Shown here: positions 1-8,277 of the stretch, piece after piece | How the letters are laid out: each line of letters opens with the position of its first letter | Numbering within the stretch: the stretch's first letter is position 1 | Source: an uncultured Eubacteriales bacterium | Lineage (GTDB): Bacteria; Bacillota; Clostridia; Oscillospirales; Oscillospiraceae | Assembly (NCBI GenBank): GCA_900546615.1 | Contig: URDJ01000032.1 | Coordinates: 1 to 31,093 of the forward strand | Length of the DNA: 31,093 nt | Reading direction: 5' to 3' | The notes under the pieces: generated by a model | What the model was told of the DNA's origin: nothing | Database searches by the model: none | The model's input: the letters and a program-made list of their open reading frames with translations, nothing else | Made by a program: the position numbers and the translations under genes

Positions 1-115
1 GCGCCGCCCCACCGGCCAGCTCGTCATGCCCATAGTCCGCGCCCACCGCTTCGCCTTCCAGTACGTACTTCTCTCCCAGTATGCTTCTGAGCGACTCCAT
101 CAGTTCAGTATTCAT
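1..115 (-). CDS. FAD-linked oxidase, GlcD-like (N-terminal fragment, runs off the window)
   Basis: The minus strand from the ATG at 115 to the window edge reads as 38 codons without a stop. The peptide starts MNTELMESLRSILGEKYVL and contains YGHDELAGG. This resembles the extreme N-terminus of GlcD-type FAD-binding 2-hydroxyacid dehydrogenases (glycolate or D-lactate oxidase), where a short helical lead is followed by a Y-x-H-D-E motif before the FAD_binding_4 domain. A GGAGG ribosome binding site lies about ten bases upstream of the ATG. It follows the CoA-transferase gene on the same strand by 38 bases, so the two are probably one transcript. The FAD domain itself is outside the window, so the family call rests on the first residues only. 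Confidence 0.55.
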   Translation of the reverse strand, partial: MNTELMESLRSILGEKYVLEGEAVGADYGHDELAGGAA

Positions 116-153
116 TGCATTGCGCCTCCAATTTATGTATATCAACAGTATCT

Positions 154-1491
154 TTATATCAAAATCCCGGCTCTTTTTGCATCAAACATCAGTTCATCCC
201 TGAAGTCGGGGTGGGCTATGCTGATAAGCGCTCTCGCGCGTCTGTCCACGCTCAGGCCATGAAGGTTCACGACCCCGTATTCCGTCACGACATAGTGCAC
301 ATCCGCCCTTGGAGTCGTGATCACATTCCCCGGAGGATGTGAGAGCGTAATCTTCGAAAACCGCTCGCCGCTGCGGTCCCGCCCCGTCGACTGCATGGCA
401 ATAAAGCTCATGCCGTTTTTGCTCCAGTTGGCGCCCCTGACAAAATCCGCCTGCCCTCCGGTCCCGCTGTACTGCGAATACCCGCGGCTCTCGGCACACA
501 CCTGACCCAGCAGGTCCATCTGGAGCGCTCCATTGACCGAGACAACATCGTCGTTCTGCGCTATCACTCTTGCGTCGTTGACCCATGAGAAAGGGCGCCC
601 TTCAACAGATATGTTCTTATCCAAAAATGTGTACGACCTGCTCCCCAGCAGTACCGCACCGAACACCGCTTTCCCGGCGCCGGCTCGTTTCCGGCTGTTG
701 TTCACCGCGCCGCATTTTATCAGGTCCACCATCGAATCCACAAATATCTCTGAATGTATGCCAAGATCCTTCTTCACCTTCAGCAGCTTACCCACAGCGT
801 CTCCGATGCTGCCTATCCCCAGCTGGATGCAGGCCCCGTCAGGTACCCGCTCCGCTATTCCGGCCGCGATCCTTTCTTCCTCGGCGCTCGGCTCGCGCAG
901 ATACGGGTCCGGCAGCACTTCATCACAGTAATATACGCTGTCAAACCGTTCGAGCGGTATCCTCCTGTCCACGCCATAAATGTACGGCAGTCTCCTGTTG
1001 ATCTGCCCGATCAGGCAATCCGCCCTGTTCAGTACCGAACGCTCGAACGGGACCGGCCCAAGACTCACAAGACCGTGTTCGTCCGGCAAGGAAACCTGCA
1101 GTACTACTACCACACGCCTGTCGTCTTTTACTCCGGCCAGACTTTCAGACAGATGAACCGGCACATATGACATCGCCCCGCCGCGTTTTACGTATCCCCT
1201 CTCGGTCGCTGAGTAAAAATAATCTTCGATTGAAATCTCACGGTTTTCCAGAGCCGAATCAAAGAGCGAAACATCCCTGCCCATGGTGCCTATATACACC
1301 CTCATGTCCTCAAGTTCCGTCATTCTCTTTCCAATTACATCCAAGAAAAAATGTGGAATACCGTCCATCATTGAAAAGCAGACAACATCGCCTGAGCGTA
1401 TCAGTTCCGCAGCCTTCCATGCTTGCATCAGTGCTTTATCGTCCAGAAAAATACCATTTTCTGCGTTCTTGTAATTTTTGCCCAATCTCAT
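154..1491 (-). CDS. Acetyl-CoA hydrolase/transferase family CoA-transferase (4-hydroxybutyrate CoA-transferase-like)
   Basis: A 445-residue cytoplasmic enzyme of the acetyl-CoA hydrolase/transferase family, the usual length for AbfT/Cat-type CoA-transferases that move CoA between acetyl-CoA and an organic acid. The glycine loop QLGIGSIGDAV (about residues 223-233) and the segment LGIHSEIF, whose Glu248 matches the glutamate that forms the enzyme-CoA thioester in this family, are intact. The C-terminal half has the family signatures SGTGGQADF, the ITTPRADVHYVVTEYG stretch and the closing ISIAHPDFRDEL. The acyl substrate cannot be read from sequence; the neighbouring CoA ligase remnant, crotonase and CaiB-type transferase point to a carboxylate catabolic cluster. 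It is transcribed away from the sigma-54 activator gene. No sigma-54 (-24/-12) site was seen in the shared intergenic region. The Shine-Dalgarno is weak. Confidence 0.85.
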   Translation of the reverse strand: MRLGKNYKNAENGIFLDDKALMQAWKAAELIRSGDVVCFSMMDGIPHFFLDVIGKRMTELEDMRVYIGTMGRDVSLFDSALENREISIEDYFYSATERGYVKRGGAMSYVPVHLSESLAGVKDDRRVVVVLQVSLPDEHGLVSLGPVPFERSVLNRADCLIGQINRRLPYIYGVDRRIPLERFDSVYYCDEVLPDPYLREPSAEEERIAAGIAERVPDGACIQLGIGSIGDAVGKLLKVKKDLGIHSEIFVDSMVDLIKCGAVNNSRKRAGAGKAVFGAVLLGSRSYTFLDKNISVEGRPFSWVNDARVIAQNDDVVSVNGALQMDLLGQVCAESRGYSQYSGTGGQADFVRGANWSKNGMSFIAMQSTGRDRSGERFSKITLSHPPGNVITTPRADVHYVVTEYGVVNLHGLSVDRRARALISIAHPDFRDELMFDAKRAGILI

Positions 1492-1564
1492 AATTCTTTA
1501 CCGGTCACTCTCTTTTGAGTCTTCGAGATTTGTCGCTTTCTTCTGAAAATCGAACTTTATTGCC

Positions 1565-1593
1565 TTTACTTTTCATGCGGCGCTTGTTAGAAT
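1565..1593 (+). promoter_or_regulatory. Possible sigma-A promoter for the sigma-54 activator gene
   Basis: TTTACT at 1565-1570 and TAGAAT at 1588-1593 with a 17-base spacer, about 34 bases before the start codon at 1627. The -35 is a partial match, so the call is tentative. Confidence 0.35.
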
Positions 1594-1626
1594 AATAACG
1601 GCATTGTTTCATAAGGAGGCGTGCTC

Positions 1627-3567
1627 ATGAGTGACGACATCGGCAGAGCCAGATATACTTTCGACCGCTTTGGAAGCGTCCCCGAAGGTATCATTTCACC
1701 CATGGTCCTTCGCTCTTGGGAAAGGAGCCGGCACCTGCCCAGAGAACTCAGAAGCCCGAGATTGTCTAAACAGGAGCTGGACATCAAACTGAAAGAAAAC
1801 AAAGCCCTCATTGATGCCTCCAGGCCGATAGAGCAGCTTTTATACGTTTGCTCCCTGCATACGATGGTCGGTCTGACCAGCGCAGACCTCTATATGATCC
1901 ATCAGGTCTGCCATGAGTCTTACATGAATCAGATAGGGAGAGCCGGAAAAGAGGAACTCATAGGTACGACCGCCACGAACCTCTGTATTCGTGAAGGTAT
2001 TCCCGTGCAAACAGTGCGGCAGGAGAACTATGCTCTGAGGTATCAGCACTGTTCGTTTGCCTCCGCACCCATATTCGACTCCGGCAGAAACACCGTGGGA
2101 GCCGTCTCGCTCATAACGACCTTCGGGGCAAATCTGCCTGACGGCGCGCTGCTCATGGTCAGCCACTCGGCAAAGCTCATTGAGCACAGACTCGCATGCT
2201 CGGCTCCGCTGCCCATCCTGAGCTGCGGAGGGATAAACTCTTTTCTCGACCTGAACGCAAACGGAGTCCTGATCTGCAACTGCGACGGGGAAATACTTAC
2301 GACCAATTCTGCGTTCAGGAAAGCTTTCGGATTGAGCGACGGACACGCCGTTATAGGTCATCGGATAGCTGAACTGGCCGACTTCTCAGCAGACGCCAGT
2401 CTCCTTCTGCATGCCTCAGAAAAGCCCGTTGAAAACGTCGAGATCAGCATCATGGGCAGGCGCACAAAATGCATGCTCTCCGAACAGATCGACGCCGGAG
2501 CTTCCGACAAACGCAAAGTCCTTGTTATTATCTTCGAGCACGAAAACACAAAGCCTCTGCTCGACAAAAGCAGGGCCAGGACCTCGTTCACCAACATATG
2601 GCTGCCGTCCGAGTCGGAGGTATCCATAATCGGCGAAAGCCCTGAGTGGAAGAAAGTCAAGCGGATGATACACAAGGTCTCTACCATACGCTCCGCAAGG
2701 GTCCTTATCGAAGGAGAAAGCGGGACAGGAAAAGAGCAGATCGCCAAAGCCATACACGTCGCATCCGGGCGCAAGGGCCAGATGATAACGCTCAACTGCG
2801 GGGCCTTGCCCAAGGAACTGCTGCAAAGCGAGCTTTTCGGCTACGTTGACGGCGCTTTCACCGGAGCCAAACGCGGCGGCAACCCGGGCAAATTCGAGCT
2901 CGCAGACGGCGGGACGCTCTTCCTGGACGAGATCGGCGAAATGCCCCTCGACATGCAGGTCGCGCTCCTGAGAGTCCTGGAGGACAGGCAGGTCGTTCGG
3001 CTGGGTTCCTCTAAACCCATAAACGTTGACCTGAGCATCATCGCGGCAACAAACAAGCAACTGTCAAACGAAGTTGCCAACGGACACTTTCGCGAGGACC
3101 TCTACTACCGCCTCAGCGTCGTTGTAATTACAGCCCCCCCGCTCCGTCAGAGGAAAAGCGATATACCGCTGCTCGCACGGCATCTGATAAACCGGCTCGC
3201 TGACAGCATGTGTATAATGCCGCGCGATATTTCGCAGGACGCTATGGAGGCCTTGACTGCCTATGACTGGCCGGGTAATGTGCGTGAGCTCCTCAATGTG
3301 CTGGAACACGCCATGGTAATGGAGGAAGAACAGATCATCTCTCTTTCCACCATCAACGAGGTCCTCAGCATAAGATCCGCACACCTCAGACCCCAGCCGA
3401 GCGAACCGGCCTGCCCCATTGATATACGGTCCATGGGCGAAAAGCAAAAGACCGATACAATCTGCAAAACCGTAGCCGACTTCGACGGGAATATAAGCAA
3501 GGCCGCCAAAAAACTCAACGTTTCAAGGAACACTATCTACAGGTATTTGAGCTTAAATGAAAACTGA
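1627..3567 (+). CDS. Sigma-54-dependent transcriptional activator (AcoR-like: GAF, PAS, AAA+, Fis HTH)
   Basis: A 646-residue enhancer-binding protein that would activate sigma-54 promoters in response to a metabolite. The first 200 residues have the GAF-like layout of AcoR-type regulators (GTTATNLCIREGIPVQ; FASAPIFDSGRNTVGAVSL). A PAS segment follows (ANGVLICNCDGEILTTNSAF). The AAA+ module holds Walker A GESGTGKE (about 364), the sigma-54-contacting GAFTGA loop (about 409), Walker B GGTLFLDEIGEM and the HFREDLYYRL box. It closes with a Fis-type helix-turn-helix, NISKAAKKLNVSRNTIYRYL. The ATG at 1627 is chosen because AAGGAGG at 1613-1619 is seven bases before it; an in-frame GTG at 1621 is too close. 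It sits between divergent CoA-enzyme genes and is probably their regulator. The effector is unknown. Confidence 0.88.
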   Translation: MSDDIGRARYTFDRFGSVPEGIISPMVLRSWERSRHLPRELRSPRLSKQELDIKLKENKALIDASRPIEQLLYVCSLHTMVGLTSADLYMIHQVCHESYMNQIGRAGKEELIGTTATNLCIREGIPVQTVRQENYALRYQHCSFASAPIFDSGRNTVGAVSLITTFGANLPDGALLMVSHSAKLIEHRLACSAPLPILSCGGINSFLDLNANGVLICNCDGEILTTNSAFRKAFGLSDGHAVIGHRIAELADFSADASLLLHASEKPVENVEISIMGRRTKCMLSEQIDAGASDKRKVLVIIFEHENTKPLLDKSRARTSFTNIWLPSESEVSIIGESPEWKKVKRMIHKVSTIRSARVLIEGESGTGKEQIAKAIHVASGRKGQMITLNCGALPKELLQSELFGYVDGAFTGAKRGGNPGKFELADGGTLFLDEIGEMPLDMQVALLRVLEDRQVVRLGSSKPINVDLSIIAATNKQLSNEVANGHFREDLYYRLSVVVITAPPLRQRKSDIPLLARHLINRLADSMCIMPRDISQDAMEALTAYDWPGNVRELLNVLEHAMVMEEEQIISLSTINEVLSIRSAHLRPQPSEPACPIDIRSMGEKQKTDTICKTVADFDGNISKAAKKLNVSRNTIYRYLSLNEN

Positions 3568-3592
3568 ACCTGCGCTCCTGTTTATATGATTT

Positions 3593-3630
3593 TGGCCTCA
3601 TACTGCAGCTCGCGCTGCAGTATGAGGTCA
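3593..3630. terminator. Bidirectional hairpin terminator between convergent genes
   Basis: A perfect 14-bp inverted repeat (3596-3609 with 3614-3627, loop TCGC), extendable by three more pairs including one G-U. It lies between the convergent activator gene and the flavoprotein gene. The flanks are T/A-rich rather than a clean U-tract, so termination efficiency is uncertain. Confidence 0.6.
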
Positions 3631-3671
3631 TATTTTACGCGCCGGTATCAGACGATACCGACAGCCGTCTG

Positions 3672-4652
3672 TCATGCGTCAAATCTCTCAAGAGCTTCGA
3701 TGCACTCTTTCATCATGCCGTCTATGACTTCCTTGCAGGTCAGTATCTCATGGATCAGCCCGCCTGCCTGACCGTAGGTGATGACTCCGCAGTTTTCCAC
3801 GTCCCCGTTCTCGAAAAACATCTTGTTGGACACCTTTCCGGAAACCAGCTCCGCCATGTCCTCGAAGGGACGCCCCGCCTTTTCTATCTCAAGAGCCTTC
3901 TTGACTACATTGCTGTTATACAGTCTGGACGTGTTGGTGTAGGCACGCATCAGATATGCAGTATCCGTCTCGGTCGCATGGTCCACAAGGTACTGCTTCA
4001 CCTTTTCAAGCACCGGCGTCTCCCTCGTGATGAGGAACCTGGAGCCCATGTACACGCCGGCTGCTCCCATCACGAGCGCTGCCGCCATCTGTTTGCCGGT
4101 GGCAATGCCTCCCGCGCTGATGACAGGTATGTCAAGCAGCTCTATGCATCGGGGCGTGAGCACCATCGTTCCTATGTCCTTCTCACCGGAATGCCCCGCG
4201 CACTCGCAGCCGTCCGCCACCACCATATCACAGCCTATCGACTGGGCTTTCAGGGCGTGCTTGGCAGTCGTGCACTTATGTATTATCAGCATGCCCGCGT
4301 CCTTCAAGGCCTTCATCATCTCAGGACCCGCAGGACGGCCGGAGGTCTCTACGATCTTTACGCCCTCCTCGATGCATACCTTCAGGTACTCGGGGTAATT
4401 CATGGAATTGAGCGAGGGCATGAATGTGAAGTTCACCGCGAACGGCTTATCCGTCAGCTCCTTGACCTTCCTGATGTCCCCGCGCAGCTCCTCCGCTTCA
4501 AAGTATGTGCCGGACGGCAGTATTCCCATGCCGCCTGCCTCGGACACCGTCGCAACAAATTCCGGCGTCGAAATATACGCCATGCCGCCTGAGATGATCG
4601 GGTACTTGATGCCCAGCATCTCTGTAACTGCTGTTTTTATAACTTTGCTCAT
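3672..4652 (-). CDS. FMN-dependent nitronate monooxygenase / enoyl-ACP reductase II (FabK)-like protein
   Basis: A 326-residue TIM-barrel flavoprotein of the 2-nitropropane dioxygenase/FabK family. The N-terminus TEMLGIKYPIISGGMAYIS is the typical substrate/FMN entry strand, SEAGGMGILPSG follows, and the phosphate-binding part is ISAGGIATGKQMAAALVMGAAGVYMGSRFL. The motif around His144 reads DGCECAGHSG where most family members have a glycine-rich E-A-G-G-H version, so the active site differs slightly. The start at 4652 has a GGAGGT box eight bases upstream; the longer frame to 4697 lacks one. It follows the crotonase gene by about 60 bases on the same strand. Position in a CoA cluster suggests it acts on an enoyl thioester or related acid, but nitronate oxidation cannot be excluded. 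Confidence 0.8.
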   Translation of the reverse strand: MSKVIKTAVTEMLGIKYPIISGGMAYISTPEFVATVSEAGGMGILPSGTYFEAEELRGDIRKVKELTDKPFAVNFTFMPSLNSMNYPEYLKVCIEEGVKIVETSGRPAGPEMMKALKDAGMLIIHKCTTAKHALKAQSIGCDMVVADGCECAGHSGEKDIGTMVLTPRCIELLDIPVISAGGIATGKQMAAALVMGAAGVYMGSRFLITRETPVLEKVKQYLVDHATETDTAYLMRAYTNTSRLYNSNVVKKALEIEKAGRPFEDMAELVSGKVSNKMFFENGDVENCGVITYGQAGGLIHEILTCKEVIDGMMKECIEALERFDA

Positions 4653-4711
4653 TATATTATACCTCCATGATCCGCGGCGCTCCTGCAGCGCCGGCACATT
4701 GCCGAAACCTA

Positions 4712-5503
4712 TTACTTGCCGCTGAATACCGGCGCCCGTTTCTCTATAAACGAATTCACTGCTTCGTCAAAATCAGCAGACTTGAAGCAGGCAGGCATCG
4801 TGTCGCCTTCGCCCTCTATGTAGGCGGCAAAATTCTCATAGGCATACTTATATACAAGTTCCTTCTGGCAGCCATACGCAAAGGTCGGACCCGCCGCCAG
4901 CCGCGCCGCCAGCTTGTATGTGTCCTCCTCGAGCTTACCTTCCTCGCTGAGTACCGTGGCTATGCCCAACTCATACGCCTTGTCGCCCTTGATGATGTCT
5001 CCAAGCATCATCAGCTCAAGAGCCTTGGCCGGACCTACAACCTTAATGAGATTGTAGTTGGCCCCGCTGTCCCCGCACAGACCCATGCCTATGAATCCCA
5101 TGCCGAACCGGGACTTAGGCGTCATGACCCGGAAATCAGCCCCGAGAGCAAACGCCGCACCGGCGCCTACCGCCGCACCGTTGACCATGGCGATGATAGG
5201 TTTCCTGCATTTCCTCATCAAAATGGGTATCTGCCCGCCTTTCACTACGCTGTCGTAGGTGAGGTACTCTTTCCGGTCGAGGCGTTCACGGAACATCGTT
5301 ATGTTGCCCCCGGCGCAGAAGTTCTTTCCCGCCCCGGTAACTACAATGGCCCTCACATCGCTGTCCTCGGACAGGTTCGGCCAGAGCGCCAGCAGATCGG
5401 CCGCCATATCATCGTCCAGAGCATTCGCTATCTCCGGCCGGTTGAAGGTGACGGTAGCGATGTGGTCCTTTGTCTCTACATACATGGTTTTGTATTCAGG
5501 CAT
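4712..5503 (-). CDS. Crotonase-superfamily enoyl-CoA hydratase/isomerase
   Basis: A 263-residue crotonase-fold protein. The N-terminal VTFNRPEIANALDD, the CoA/oxyanion segment KNFCAGGNI (about 61-68) and MVNGAAVGAGAAFALGADFRV (106-126) are typical. The two glutamates of hydratases are missing: aligned to rat crotonase, the Glu144 column is Ala and the Glu164 column is Phe (FGMGF). An aspartate in CGDSGANY (Asp145) aligns with the catalytic Asp of PaaG-type isomerases (PDSGG), so isomerase or another crotonase reaction is more likely than hydration. The ATG at 5503 gives the normal family length. The same frame stays open upstream to 5866, but that part is a shadow of the permease remnant. The ribosome binding site is weak. 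It would have been downstream of the permease in one operon. Confidence 0.82.
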   Translation of the reverse strand: MPEYKTMYVETKDHIATVTFNRPEIANALDDDMAADLLALWPNLSEDSDVRAIVVTGAGKNFCAGGNITMFRERLDRKEYLTYDSVVKGGQIPILMRKCRKPIIAMVNGAAVGAGAAFALGADFRVMTPKSRFGMGFIGMGLCGDSGANYNLIKVVGPAKALELMMLGDIIKGDKAYELGIATVLSEEGKLEEDTYKLAARLAAGPTFAYGCQKELVYKYAYENFAAYIEGEGDTMPACFKSADFDEAVNSFIEKRAPVFSGK

Positions 5504-5598
5504 CGTTTTTCTATCCGCATCTCGCAAACAACCGCGCTGCGGATATTTCCTCCTTTCTTGGTGCTGCGGCAATACCCCACAGCTGCAATTCCAGTTTC

Positions 5599-5895
5599 TT
5601 ACATCAGGCCAAAAGCCGTCCAGACCGGAACGCTGGCAAGGCAGGCCGCAAGGAATATTACCATAAATGCCCACGAAGCTTTGCGGGCTTCGGAGAACGG
5701 AACATATTTGCCTCCGGCTATCTGTATCGTTACGTTTGTCAGAGGATTCTGATAGGAGGTATTCCAGACCATGCCGGCCATAAACACGCAGAACACAACG
5801 ATGAACTGAGCGATTCCGCAGCTCGCAATGATCGGAGCAAATATCGCCACATAGACCACGGTGCATGCCATCTGGTCAATGAGCACGAATCTCAT
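5599..5895 (-). pseudogene. C-terminal remnant of a multi-pass membrane permease (SLC13-like)
   Basis: About 98 residues on the minus strand form the end of an integral membrane transporter: two long hydrophobic segments (CTVVYVAIFAPIIASCG... and FIVVFCVFMAGMVW) followed by NTSYQNPLTNV, an amphipathic stretch GGKYVPFSEARKAS and a last membrane helix. This matches the C-terminal repeat of SLC13/ion-transporter-superfamily anion permeases, by recollection of the pattern only. Upstream of about 5895 the frame turns into the antisense of the acyl-CoA synthetase remnant, so the N-terminal three quarters of the gene are gone. The natural stop is at 5599-5601. It lies 95 bases upstream of the crotonase gene and was presumably the pathway's substrate importer. 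Confidence 0.6.
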
Positions 5896-6918
5896 GATAA
5901 GGCAATGCGTCACAGCGTCAAAAACTTCGTCGACAAGGCCTTCATCCTGTCCCATCTGTCTGGATGGTCCTCCGACGAGGTCTATATGCTGACATCGCCC
6001 CTTTTCCACATTAGCTGCGTATCCATTTTCACCTGTTTTCTTGTCGGCGGCACCTGCGTGATCGGCGACCCGTCGGTCGAAGGCATGGTCAGCGCGATAA
6101 GGGACGACCACGCGACGCGCATAGGAGTGGTGCCCAGCTTGCTGAACCGTCTGCTGGACTATATCGAGGAGCACCCAGAACTCGACAGATCCTCCGTGCG
6201 GTACGTGGAGTACGGCACAGCGCCGATGTCGGCCGAGCAGATCCGCCGCAGCATGAAGCTGATTAACTGTAAGTTCCTGCAGTATTACGGAGCGACAGAA
6301 ACAGTGGCCACGATAACCTGCCTGTTGCCCGAACATCATCTTCGCGAGGACAAGCTCAGGTCCGTGGGACAACCGGTACTTGGCACTGAGATCAAAGTTG
6401 TGCGCGGCGACGGCAGCGAGTGCGCGCCCTTCGAAAATGGAGAGATCGTGACCCGGCATCCCTGCACAATAACTGAATATCTGGATAACGACGCGCTTAC
6501 CAAAGCCTCTATCAAAGGCGACTGGTACTACACTGGCGATATCGGTTATCTGAGCGCCGACGGTTTCTTATATCTTGTAGACAGGAAAAACGACATGATC
6601 ATTTCCGGCGGTGAAAACATTTACCCGAAGGAGGTCGCTACCTGCATTCAAAGCATGGGTGAGGGCATAAAGGATGCCGTTGTAACAGGCGTATCAGACA
6701 GCAGGTTTGGAGAAACAGTGATAGCCGCGGTAGTAAAATCCAAAGATTCTGATATTACGGCTGAGAATATCATGGAACACTGCCGTTTGCAGCTGGCCAG
6801 CTACAAAAAGCCTAGATACATCTACTTCGTCGACAGTTTGCCGCTCAATGACTTGGGCAAGGTCGACAAACAGGCCATAAAAAACATGCACTATGAAGCA
6901 ATAAACAGTCAGAATTGA
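5896..6918 (+). pseudogene. Acyl-CoA synthetase (AMP-forming) lacking its N-terminal third
   Basis: 340 residues of an ANL-superfamily acid-CoA ligase, which is normally about 500-520 residues long. Homology starts at KAMRHSVKNF, just after the place where the ATP-binding P-loop (TSGTTGxPK) should be, and continues with VYMLTSPLFHIS, the YYGATET box, DWYYTGDIGY (ATP ribose-binding Asp), VDRKNDMIISGGENIYP and the C-terminal LGKVDK with its catalytic lysine. The adenylate-forming P-loop is therefore missing and no start codon with a ribosome binding site is visible, so the gene should be inactive. The open frame runs back to 5470 only because it is antisense to the permease remnant. The CaiB-type transferase starts 13 bases downstream. 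Confidence 0.8.
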
Positions 6919-6931
6919 ACGGAGGTAAATC

Positions 6932-8137
6932 ATGAAAACTATTTTTGAAGGTCTCAAAGTACTTGACATCACGAATCTCTTTGCGGGTCCGTATGCCTCT
7001 GTGTATCTTGCGGATATGGGTGCTGAAGTCATTCATATCGAGCGTCCCAAAGTCGGAGACGACATGCGCGCCTATACACCGAAGCTCGAACCCAACGGGT
7101 CGTGCGTCTCTTTCCTCGTCGGAAACAGGGGCAAGAAGTCCCTCTGCCTGGATCTCGCCGACCCCGCTGCAAAAGAGATACTGTACAAGCTTATACCTGA
7201 TGTCGACGTCATAGTTGAAAACTATAGGCCCGGTGTTCTTGACAAACTGGGCTATGGCTACAACGACGTAGTGAAAGTCAATCCCAAAGTCATCTACTGC
7301 TCCATATCGGCGTATGGCCGCGGAGGTCCGTACTCCAACAAGGGCGGTTACGACCCCATTACGCAGGCCATATCCGGCATGATGGACACCGCCGGTGAAG
7401 CCGACGGACTGCCGCAAAAGAACCGCTCCTCTCTGGCCGACTTCATTGGCGGCTATGTCGCATATGCTGAGATCGCGACCGCTCTCTATCACCGCGAAAA
7501 GACCGGCGAGGGCAACTTTATAGACGTATCCCTCACGGACTGCTACATCAACTGCAACTGCTTTGTCGACCAGGTCGACGCGGGCGTCGCGCTCGAAGAC
7601 ATGACCCGCTGCGGAGCGCATGAGCCCAGGATCGCTCCCTGGGGCCATTTTGCCGCGTCCGGCGGAGAACGCATCATGATATGCGCTGTTAATCCGACCG
7701 TTTGGGGCAAGCTGTGCGCAGCGATGGACAGGCCGGACCTCGTAGACGACCCGAGATTCAGCAACGCTGTATTCCGCGGCACAAATCAGGTCGAGCTTAT
7801 TAAGATCATCGAGAGCTTCCTCCAGAGTTTTGAAACGGCCGACGCCGCAATAGCACATATGGACAAGTTCGGCGTGCCCTGCAGCAAGATATATAACGCC
7901 ATCGATGTCGCCAACGACCCGCACTTCGTTTCGCGCGGCACGGTAACGCAAATGCACACCAGCAGGGACATGAAGGTCAGAAGCTTCAGAGGCCGCGGTC
8001 CTATTTTCAAGTTCTCCAATGCCGACACGCTCCTCGGCGTCCCGCCCTATCTTGGGGAGCACAATGAGGAGATCATGAAGAGCGTTGGGTTCTCTGACGA
8101 GCAGATCAAAGAACTCAATGCCAAGTGGCTGCCCTGA
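6932..8137 (+). CDS. Class III CoA-transferase (CaiB/BaiF family)
   Basis: A 401-residue family III CoA-transferase, the usual length. These dimeric cytoplasmic enzymes transfer CoA between carboxylates through an aspartyl-CoA thioester. The N-terminus LEGLKVLDxT-like opening (FEGLKVLDITNLFAGP), the GAEVIHIERP strand, the YRPGVLDKLGYGY segment, SAYGRGGPYSNKGGYDP and the catalytic aspartate in SSLADFIGG (Asp170, matching Asp169 of formyl-CoA transferase) are all present. A GGAGG box lies six bases before the ATG. It follows the synthetase remnant by 13 bases and was probably co-transcribed with it. The loss of the divergent promoter region upstream raises the question of how it is now expressed. 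Substrate unknown; carnitine-like, bile acid and 2-hydroxyacid CoA-transferases all belong to this family. Confidence 0.88.
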   Translation: MKTIFEGLKVLDITNLFAGPYASVYLADMGAEVIHIERPKVGDDMRAYTPKLEPNGSCVSFLVGNRGKKSLCLDLADPAAKEILYKLIPDVDVIVENYRPGVLDKLGYGYNDVVKVNPKVIYCSISAYGRGGPYSNKGGYDPITQAISGMMDTAGEADGLPQKNRSSLADFIGGYVAYAEIATALYHREKTGEGNFIDVSLTDCYINCNCFVDQVDAGVALEDMTRCGAHEPRIAPWGHFAASGGERIMICAVNPTVWGKLCAAMDRPDLVDDPRFSNAVFRGTNQVELIKIIESFLQSFETADAAIAHMDKFGVPCSKIYNAIDVANDPHFVSRGTVTQMHTSRDMKVRSFRGRGPIFKFSNADTLLGVPPYLGEHNEEIMKSVGFSDEQIKELNAKWLP

Positions 8138-8165
8138 GGCAGATAAAGCTTCAACCCAGACTCTG

Positions 8166-8199
8166 ACGCTCCGGTCACAGCAAACTGCGGCCGGAGCGT
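8166..8199 (+). terminator. Possible terminator after the class III CoA-transferase
   Basis: Inverted repeat ACGCTCCGG (8166-8174) with CCGGAGCGT (8191-8199) and a 16-base loop, 28 bases after the stop codon. No U-tract follows, so the call is weak. Confidence 0.4.
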
Positions 8200-8218
8200 T
8201 ATCATGTCTGTATCGCCC

Positions 8219-8247
8219 TGTTAATCTGTCGAAAAATGTGTTATCAT
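8219..8247 (+). promoter_or_regulatory. Possible promoter of the GNAT gene
   Basis: TGTTAA at 8219-8224 and TATCAT at 8242-8247 with a 17-base spacer, about 30 bases before the start codon at 8278. The -35 is poor. Confidence 0.3.
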
Positions 8248-8277
8248 ATCCGGGAATACTTTTGGAGGTTTGATATT

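Noticed and set aside
1492..1626. Sigma-54 promoter between the CoA-transferase and activator genes
   Set aside because: No GG-N10-GC element with suitable flanks on either strand.
3593..3630. Third palindromic insertion event
   Set aside because: The hairpin lies between convergent genes, has no direct third copy and is adequately explained as a terminator.
5504..5866. Apparent 120-residue N-terminal extension of the crotonase
   Set aside because: It is out of frame with the permease remnant that covers the same bases and has no homology pattern; the ATG at 5503 gives the normal family length.
5870..5910. Insertion sequence at the broken-gene junction
   Set aside because: No transposase fragment, no terminal repeats and no target duplication; the two gene pieces meet directly.
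6845..8062. Minus-strand open frame of 405 codons
   Set aside because: Antisense to the CaiB-type CoA-transferase; no recognisable motif.
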